This document shows positions 57,691-64,000 of a stretch of DNA of 64,000 nt, piece after piece; positions within the stretch are counted from its first letter, which is position 1, and each line of letters starts with the position of its first letter. A program made the translations under genes and the position numbers. Origin of the DNA: JBDTSW01 sp963758845 (lineage in GTDB: Bacteria; Actinomycetota; Thermoleophilia; Solirubrobacterales; 70-9); NCBI GenBank assembly GCA_963758845.1, contig CAVWWX010000002.1, forward strand, positions 2,108,001 through 2,172,000, given 5' to 3'. Under the pieces are notes generated by a model. That model was not told the origin of the DNA. It searched no databases and saw only the letters and a list, made by a program, of their open reading frames with translations.

Positions 57691-58530
57691 CTACCTCAGC
57701 CCCCGGGGGCCCAGCTCCGCGCGGGCCTCGCGCAGGAACTGGCCGACCGCCGCGGCGGCGGCGCTCGCGCCATCGGCCTCGGCGACGGCGCGAACGAGCC
57801 GGCTGCCGATGATGACGCCGTCGGCCACGGCACCGACCGCGCCGGCCTGCTCGGGCGTCCCGATGCCGAAGCCCACGGCGACGGGCACGCCGGCATCCTG
57901 CTTGGTCGCGCCGACCAGCTCGGCGAGGTGCTCGGGGAGCGCTTCGCGCTCGCCGGTCGTGCGGGTGTCGGACACCAGGTAGACGAACCCCTGCGCCTCG
58001 TGGCAGATCCGGCGGCGGCGCTCGGGGGGCGTCGTCGGCGCGACGAGCGGGACGAATGCCAGCCCGTGGGCCGCCAGCTCGCCCTGGACCTCGCCGGCCT
58101 CCTCCGGGGGCAGGTCGGGGACGATCGTCCCGGCCGCGCCGGCGTCCGCCAGCTCGCTCGCGAAGGCCCCGGCCCCGCGGGCCAGGATCATGTTCGCGTA
58201 ACACATGGGGACGACGGGCAGCCTGCCCGCGATCGCCTCGCAGGTTCGCAGGACGCCCGGGAGACCGGCTCCCGCCGCGAGCGCGCGGGTCGCCGCGTCG
58301 TGGATCACGGGCCCGTCGGCGAGAGGGTCGGAGAACGGGACGCCCAGCTCGACCAGGTCCGCGCCGGCCTCGGCGTAGGCGCTCGCCACGGCGGTCGCGG
58401 TCTCCTCGTCGGGGAAGCCTCCCATCAGGTAGGGCATCAGCGCCGCCCGGCCCTCGGACCGCGCGGCGGCGAACGCCGCCTCGATCCTGGCGACGCCGTT
58501 CGCGGTCGAGGTCTCAGCCGTCGAGCTCAT
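57691..58530 (-). CDS. trpA: Tryptophan synthase alpha chain
   Basis: This 279-residue TIM-barrel subunit cleaves indole-3-glycerol phosphate to indole. It shows LMPYLMGGFPDEE, the catalytic ELGVPFSDPLADGP (Glu and Asp) and VGFGIGTPEQAG. The ATG at 58530 overlaps the trpB end by 17 bases, so translation is coupled. Confidence 0.95.
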   Translation of the reverse strand: MSSTAETSTANGVARIEAAFAAARSEGRAALMPYLMGGFPDEETATAVASAYAEAGADLVELGVPFSDPLADGPVIHDAATRALAAGAGLPGVLRTCEAIAGRLPVVPMCYANMILARGAGAFASELADAGAAGTIVPDLPPEEAGEVQGELAAHGLAFVPLVAPTTPPERRRRICHEAQGFVYLVSDTRTTGEREALPEHLAELVGATKQDAGVPVAVGFGIGTPEQAGAVGAVADGVIIGSRLVRAVAEADGASAAAAAVGQFLREARAELGPRGLR

Positions 58531-59726
58531 CGAGCTTGGCCGTGACCTCGGCCATGTCCTTGTCGCCGCGGCCGGACAAACAGAGGACATCGAAGCCCTC
58601 GCCCGCGTGATCGTCTGCCAACAGCCAGGCGATGGCATGGCTTGGCTCGAGCGCCGGCACGATCCCCTCCAGACGGGCCAGCTCGCGGAACGCCCGCAGG
58701 GCTTCGGCGTCGGTGACCGCCTCGTAGCGGGCCCGGCCGGTGTCGCGGAGATAAGCGTGCTCGGGGCCCACGCCCGGGTAGTCGAGGCCGGCCGAGACCG
58801 AGTGCGCCTCGAGGATCTGCCCGTCCTCGTCGGCCAGGATCGAGGACAGCGCCCCGTGGAGCACCCCGGTCCTCCCAGCAGCAAGCGAGGCGCCGTGGCG
58901 GGTGCCGTCGAGCCCCTCTCCCCCGGCCTCGACCCCGATCAGCTCGACCGGGTCGTCGAGGAAGGCCGTGAACGCGCCGATCGCGTTCGAGCCGCCGCCG
59001 ACGCATGCGATGACCCGCTCGGGCAACGCGCCCTCGGCGGCCAGCGCCTGCTCGCGTGCCTCGTCGCCGATCACCCGCTGGAGGTCGCGCACGAGCGCCG
59101 GGTAGGGCGCCGGGCCGACGGCCGAGCCGATGATGTAGTGGGTGTCCGCCACGTTGGTAACCCAGTCGCGGATCGCGGCGCTGACGGCCTCCTTGAGGGT
59201 CCGCGCGCCGGCCTCGACCGGCGGCGACCTCGGCGCCCATCAGCAGCATCCGCTCGACGTTCGGCGCCTGGCGGCGCATGTCCTCGGTGCCCATGTAGAC
59301 GACGCAGTCCAGCCCCATCAGCGCGCAGGCTGTGGCCGTGGCCACGCCGTGCTGGCCGGCCCCGGTCTCGGCGATGACGCGGGCCTTGCCCATCCGCCGG
59401 GCCAGCAGCGCCTGGCCAACCGCGTTGTTGATCTTGTGGGCGCCGGTGTGGGCCAGATCCTCGCGCTTCAGGTAGACCCGCCGGCCGGTGCGCTCGGAAA
59501 GACGCTCGGCCAGGTAGAGCGGCGTCGGCCGGCCGACGAAGTCGCGCAGGAGCGCCGCCAGCTCCGCCTTGAAGCCGTCGTCGGCGCGGGCCTCGACCCA
59601 GGCGGCGCTGAGCTCGTCGAGCGCGGCCATCAGGACCTCGGGCACGAAGCGCCCGCCGTAGGGGCCGAAGCGCTCCTCGACCCCGGCCACGGCGCCGCCC
59701 GCGGCTCCCGCCGGCCCCGGGCTCAC
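58514..59726 (-). CDS. trpB: Tryptophan synthase beta chain, one frameshift
   Basis: This PLP enzyme of about 403 residues condenses indole with serine. The N-terminal half has GPYGGRFVPEVLMAALDEL, the PLP Lys in HTGAHKINNAVGQAL and ETGAGQHGVATA. The C-terminal half has VADTHYIIGSAVGP, ACVGGGSNAIG and LCLSGRGDKDM. An extra base near 59221 breaks the frame between GAEVA and the following VEAGARTLKEAV. The GTG at 59726 overlaps the trpF stop (GTGA). Confidence 0.93.
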
Positions 59727-60373
59727 GGTCCGCTCCCGCCCGCCGCCTCGGCGGCCGCGGGCTGCGCGCGCTCGAAGAACGACTCCATGAGGGCGTGGTC
59801 CTTGATCCCGGGCTCGGACTCGACCCCGGTCGCGACGTCCACCGCGTAGGGGCGGGCGACGGCGACGGCGTTGGCGACATTCTCAGGGCCGAGGCCGCCT
59901 GACAGCACGAAGGGAACGGCCGAGCTGCGGGCGGTCAGCAGCTCCCAGTCGAAGCTCTCCCCGGTGCCGCCGCGGGTGCCCGGGCGGTATGCGTCGAAGA
60001 GGTGGAGGTCGGTGCGAAAGGCTTCAGCGGCGGGCACCTCGGCGCCGCTGCGCACCCGAAACGCCTTCATCACGCGGCAGCCGGTGCGGCGGGCGGCCTC
60101 CTGGCAGAAGGCCGGGCCCTCCTCGCCGTGGAGCTGGAGCATGGTCAGGGACTCGTTCTCGGCCGCGGCCACCAGCTCCTGGAGGGTCGGGTTCACGAAG
60201 ACCCCCACGACCTCGAGGCGCCGGCGCAACTCGGCCCCGATCTCGGCTGCCGCCTCCGCGTCGACTCGCCTGGGGCTCGGATCGTGGTGGATCAGGCCGA
60301 TCGCCCAGGCGCCGAGGCGCGCGGCCTCCCGCGCGTCCTCGATCCTCGTGATGCCGCAGAACTTGACCCGCAT
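59723..60373 (-). CDS. trpF: Phosphoribosylanthranilate isomerase
   Basis: This 216-residue TIM-barrel enzyme of tryptophan synthesis begins MRVKFCGITRIEDA, with the catalytic Cys in KFCGITR, and has LSGGLGPENVANAV near the end with the catalytic-type Asp in VDVATGVESEPG. I chose ATG 60373, directly before the conserved start; an upstream TTG at 60391 adds six residues. It is the first gene of the trpF-B-A unit, separated from trpC by htrA. Confidence 0.94.
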   Translation of the reverse strand: MRVKFCGITRIEDAREAARLGAWAIGLIHHDPSPRRVDAEAAAEIGAELRRRLEVVGVFVNPTLQELVAAAENESLTMLQLHGEEGPAFCQEAARRTGCRVMKAFRVRSGAEVPAAEAFRTDLHLFDAYRPGTRGGTGESFDWELLTARSSAVPFVLSGGLGPENVANAVAVARPYAVDVATGVESEPGIKDHALMESFFERAQPAAAEAAGGSGP

Positions 60374-60389
60374 ACAGGGATAAGTATGC
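60370..60389. promoter_or_regulatory. Small inverted repeat over the trpF start
   Basis: GCATAC-N8-GTATGC, perfect 6-base arms in a locally AT-rich stretch, covers the trpF start codon. It could be an operator or part of the promoter, since trpF follows the htrA terminator and needs its own promoter. The support is only the symmetry and position. Confidence 0.3.
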
Positions 60390-60395
60390 AAGGCA

Positions 60396-60436
60396 AGCGG
60401 CGCGTTCCGGGATCGGGGCTCCCGGAACGCGCCGTT
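60396..60436 (-). terminator. 17-bp hairpin between htrA and trpF
   Basis: A nearly perfect stem (one G-T pair) with loop TCGGGGC lies 17 bases downstream of the htrA stop. On the minus strand it is followed by CTTGCCTTGCATACTTAT, only partly T-rich. It probably ends the htrA transcript. Confidence 0.6.
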
Positions 60437-60452
60437 CTCGCGCCCTGGCTAC

Positions 60453-61652
<1,200 letters not shown>

Positions 61653-61761
61653 GGCCCGCATGCTTCCGAGCGGCCGTGAAGGCTCCCGAAACCCGCCCTA
61701 AAGGCGCCGTAAGAGTTGAGTCGCCCCACTCAGGGGGTCTGACCCCATGAGGCGGTGGGGC

Positions 61762-62592
61762 TTAGGGGGCCTTGTCGCGCGTGGCGCGCTCGAGGTAGTG
61801 CTCGCGCGTCGCCTCGTCGTCGCCGGTCAGCTCGCGGACGGCCGCCTCGGGATCGCCGGCGCGCATCAGCGCCTCGCCCACCAGCACCGCGTCGACCCCG
61901 ATCCGCTCCAGCTCGTCGAACTGCTCGGGGCTGGAGTAGCCCGACTCGGAGACGACGGTCTTTCCGGCCGGGACGTCGGTGATCAGCTCGTGGGTGCGGC
62001 GCGTGTCGACGCTCAAGTCGCGCAGGTTGCGGTTGTTGATGCCCAGCACGTTCGCGCCGACCGCGAGGGCCCGGTCGAGCTCCTCCTCGTCGTGGACCTC
62101 GACCAGGCAGTCCAGGTCCATCGTGGTGGCCTCGTGATGGAGCTCGGCCAACATGTCGTCGTCCAGGGCCGCCACGATCAGCAGGACCGCGTCGGCCCCG
62201 TTCACGTAGGCCTCCGCGAGCTGGTAGGGGTCGACGATGAAGTCCTTGCGGAGGATGGGTAATCCGGACGCGGCTCGGGCCTCGCGCAGGTCGGCCAGCG
62301 TCCCGTCGAAGTGGCGCTCGTCGGTGAGGATCGAGAGCGCGGCCGCCCCGCCGCGCTCGTAGCCGCGAACCACGTCCGCGACCGCGGCGTCGCCGCCGAT
62401 CTCGCCGGCGCTCGGCGAGCGCCGCTTGAACTCGGCGATCAGCGAGAGGCCGGGGCGAACCAGGGCCTCGCTGAACGGGCGGGCGCCGCCGGCAGTCCCG
62501 ATCTGGGCGTGCAGCTCGGCGATGGGCACCGCCTTGCGGCGGCGCCTCACGTCCTCTCTCGCTCCGGCGACCAGCTCTTCGAGCGTGCTCAT
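61762..62592 (-). CDS. trpC: Indole-3-glycerol phosphate synthase
   Basis: This 276-residue TIM-barrel enzyme has LIAEFKRRSPSAGEI, ILRKDFIVDPYQ, LGINNRNLRDLSVD and VSESGY, the residues of the TrpC active site. The ATG at 62592 overlaps the trpD stop (ATGA). The frame is open further upstream but that region is trpD. Confidence 0.95.
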   Translation of the reverse strand: MSTLEELVAGAREDVRRRRKAVPIAELHAQIGTAGGARPFSEALVRPGLSLIAEFKRRSPSAGEIGGDAAVADVVRGYERGGAAALSILTDERHFDGTLADLREARAASGLPILRKDFIVDPYQLAEAYVNGADAVLLIVAALDDDMLAELHHEATTMDLDCLVEVHDEEELDRALAVGANVLGINNRNLRDLSVDTRRTHELITDVPAGKTVVSESGYSSPEQFDELERIGVDAVLVGEALMRAGDPEAAVRELTGDDEATREHYLERATRDKAP

Positions 62593-63620
62593 CCGGCGGA
62601 GAGGGTAGCCGTGGACTCGGCCAGGCGCAGGAGCACCTCGCGTGCCGCCCCCGAGTCGATGGCCTGCTGCGCGGCCTCGACCCCCTCGCCCAGCTCTCCG
62701 GCAGCGCCGGCGGCCAGGATCGCGGCGCCGGCGTTGAGCACGACGACCTCGCGAGCCGGGCCCGGCTCGCCGTCGAGGATGCGGCGGACGACGGCGGCGT
62801 TGTCCTCCGGGGAGCCGCCGGCGATCGACTCGAGGGCGCCGCCCTCGACGCCCAGCTCTTCCGGCCGGGCGAACCACTCGCGGGTGCCGCCGTCGACCAC
62901 CTCGACGACGCGCGTCTCGCCCGCGATCGAGATCTCGTCGAGCCCGTCGGCGGCGCAGACCACCAGCGCGCGCTCACAACCCAGGCCGACGAGCGCCTCG
63001 GCGATGGTCTCCTGGTAGCGGCGATCCGAGACGCCCAGCAGCTGCCGCCTGGCGCCCGCCGGGTTTGTCAGCGGCCCCAGGAAGTTGAAGATCGTCCGTA
63101 CCGCGAGCTCCTTGCGGACTGGCACGACGTGCTTCATCGCCGCGTGATGGCGGGGGGCGAACATAAAGCCGAACCCGATCTCGTCGATGCAGCGCGCGAC
63201 CGCCTGCGGCTCGAGGTCGATCCGCACGTCCAGCGCCTCGAGCAGATCGGCCGAGCCCGAGCGGCTGGTGTTGGAGCGGTTGCCGTGCTTTGCGACCGCA
63301 CATCCCGCGCCCGCCGCGACCAGGGCGGCCGCGGTCGAGATGTTGAACGTCGACGGCCCGCCGCCGGTCCCGGCCGTATCCACCAGGTCGTCGCGACCCG
63401 CCTCGACCTCGGCGGCCAGGCGCCGCATCGTCCGCGCCAGGCCGACTAGCTCGGCCACGGTCTCGCCCTTCGAGCGCAGCGCGATCAGGAACGCGGCGGT
63501 CTGCACCTCGCTCGAACGGCCCTCCATGATCTCGTCCAGCACGGCCGTCGCGTGGTCGGCGGTCAGGTGGTCGCCGCTCGCGACCGCGTCGATGGCCCTG
63601 GTGACGATCTCGTTCGGCAT
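62589..63620 (-). CDS. trpD: Anthranilate phosphoribosyltransferase
   Basis: This 343-residue enzyme transfers phosphoribose to anthranilate. It shows DTAGTGGGPSTFNIST, KHGNRSNTSRSGSADLLEAL and FAPRHHAAMKHV, the PRPP and anthranilate sites. It is coupled to trpG by a one-base TGATG overlap and to trpC by ATGA. Confidence 0.95.
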   Translation of the reverse strand: MPNEIVTRAIDAVASGDHLTADHATAVLDEIMEGRSSEVQTAAFLIALRSKGETVAELVGLARTMRRLAAEVEAGRDDLVDTAGTGGGPSTFNISTAAALVAAGAGCAVAKHGNRSNTSRSGSADLLEALDVRIDLEPQAVARCIDEIGFGFMFAPRHHAAMKHVVPVRKELAVRTIFNFLGPLTNPAGARRQLLGVSDRRYQETIAEALVGLGCERALVVCAADGLDEISIAGETRVVEVVDGGTREWFARPEELGVEGGALESIAGGSPEDNAAVVRRILDGEPGPAREVVVLNAGAAILAAGAAGELGEGVEAAQQAIDSGAAREVLLRLAESTATLSAG

Positions 63621-64000
63621 CAGGCCACCTCTCCGCCGCCGAGGAAGTTCTTGAGCAGGTCCTTCCCGTGCGGCGTCAGCACCGACTCGGGGTGGAATTG
63701 GACCCCCACCGCGGGAAGCTCGCGGTGGCGTACCGCCATCACGACGTCGCCCAGCGACGCGGTGAGCTCGAGCTCGTCGGGAAGGTTGGGGTCGGCGACC
63801 AGGGAGTGGTAGCGGCCCGCCTTCAGCGGGCTCGGCAGGCCGGCGAAGATGCCCGAGCCGTCGTGTGAGACGTCGGCGTCCTTGCCGTGAATGGGCTCGC
63901 CCCGGATGGTCCGACCCCCGAACGCCTCCACCATCGACTGGTGGCCCAGGCAGACGCCCAGAGTCGGGACCCCAGCCTCCGGGAACGCCCGCGAGGCCTC
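63620..64000 (-). CDS. trpG: Anthranilate synthase glutamine amidotransferase, 5' end cut by window
   Basis: The last 126 residues of a class I glutamine amidotransferase are present. They include the nucleophile Cys in LGVCLGHQSMVEAFGG and the His-Glu of the triad in GVQFHPESVLTPHG, with AGRYHSLVADP between. It supplies ammonia from glutamine to anthranilate synthase TrpE. The neighbouring trpD confirms the assignment over the para-aminobenzoate homologue PabA, although one subunit may serve both pathways. The start lies beyond the window end. Confidence 0.92.
   Translation of the reverse strand, partial: EASRAFPEAGVPTLGVCLGHQSMVEAFGGRTIRGEPIHGKDADVSHDGSGIFAGLPSPLKAGRYHSLVADPNLPDELELTASLGDVVMAVRHRELPAVGVQFHPESVLTPHGKDLLKNFLGGGEVA

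Noticed and set aside
60374..60452. A trp attenuator or leader peptide before trpF
   Set aside because: No short frame with tandem Trp codons and no alternative hairpins were found; the hairpin belongs to the end of htrA.

Overview
The window is a GC-rich chromosomal stretch from a bacterium. Frequent GTG and TTG starts, GTGA/ATGA stop-start overlaps, an actinobacterial-type malic enzyme with an N-terminal ACT-like region, a four-domain ribosomal protein S1 with an Ala/Glu/Pro tail, a Rex-glutaredoxin pair and several secreted RTX/CSLREA proteins point to Actinobacteria, most likely a Thermoleophilia/Solirubrobacterales-type lineage (inference). Nearly everything is ordinary chromosome: no phage, insertion sequence, CRISPR array or rRNA was seen. 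The only RNA gene found is a tRNA-Gln(CUG).

Layout. 0-6.8 kb: AlkZ-like winged-helix protein, EamA exporter, a small Cys protein, a heterodimeric ABC exporter (one degenerate and one consensus ATP site), a Pro/Ala-tailed membrane-anchored protein, then tRNA-Gln. 6.9-13.6 kb: a flavoprotein reductase, then two APC permeases with C-terminal Usp domains; the first is followed by two RCK/TrkA proteins (resembling the mycobacterial CeoB/CeoC arrangement). 13.7-17.6 kb: alternating VOC and RTX-repeat genes, with a duplicated VOC 3' end flanking the first RTX gene, then a cupin and an FMN-dependent 2-hydroxyacid oxidase. 17.6-26 kb: one long leftward run FmdB - UDG - TsaE - TsaB - RimI - TsaD - glutaredoxin - Rex - YbdK ligase - DUF1844-like - H+-pyrophosphatase (t6A tRNA modification, DNA repair and redox control). 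26-29 kb: rightward pantothenate operon (DUF2520, panC, panB), then a DUF378 membrane gene behind a CRP-like palindrome. 29-37 kb: YjbQ, lipoprotein, hexapeptide acyltransferase, small membrane ORF, uvrA, a Pro-Glu-repeat protein, uvrB. 37-48 kb: MFS transporter, DoxX protein, a 764-residue membrane protein, a CSLREA beta-helix protein, lytic transglycosylase, coaE, rpsA, flavoprotein, DMT transporter. 48-57 kb: polA, malic enzyme, TIGR01777 epimerase, a shortened Leu-type binding lipoprotein, a phosphofructokinase with pyrophosphate-type residues, a 4CL-like ligase. 57-64 kb: tryptophan genes trpG(partial)-D-C, then htrA, then trpF-B-A, all leftward.

Functionally the window links core housekeeping (DNA repair, replication, tRNA modification, translation, CoA and Trp synthesis) with redox and pyrophosphate metabolism. 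A conspicuous feature is the large number of single-base frameshifts, concentrated at about 2-12.5 kb and 50-59 kb and hitting essential genes such as polA and trpB. I read most of them as assembly errors rather than gene decay. Genes with one or two shifts are listed as CDS, heavily disrupted ones as pseudogene, with the intended product named.
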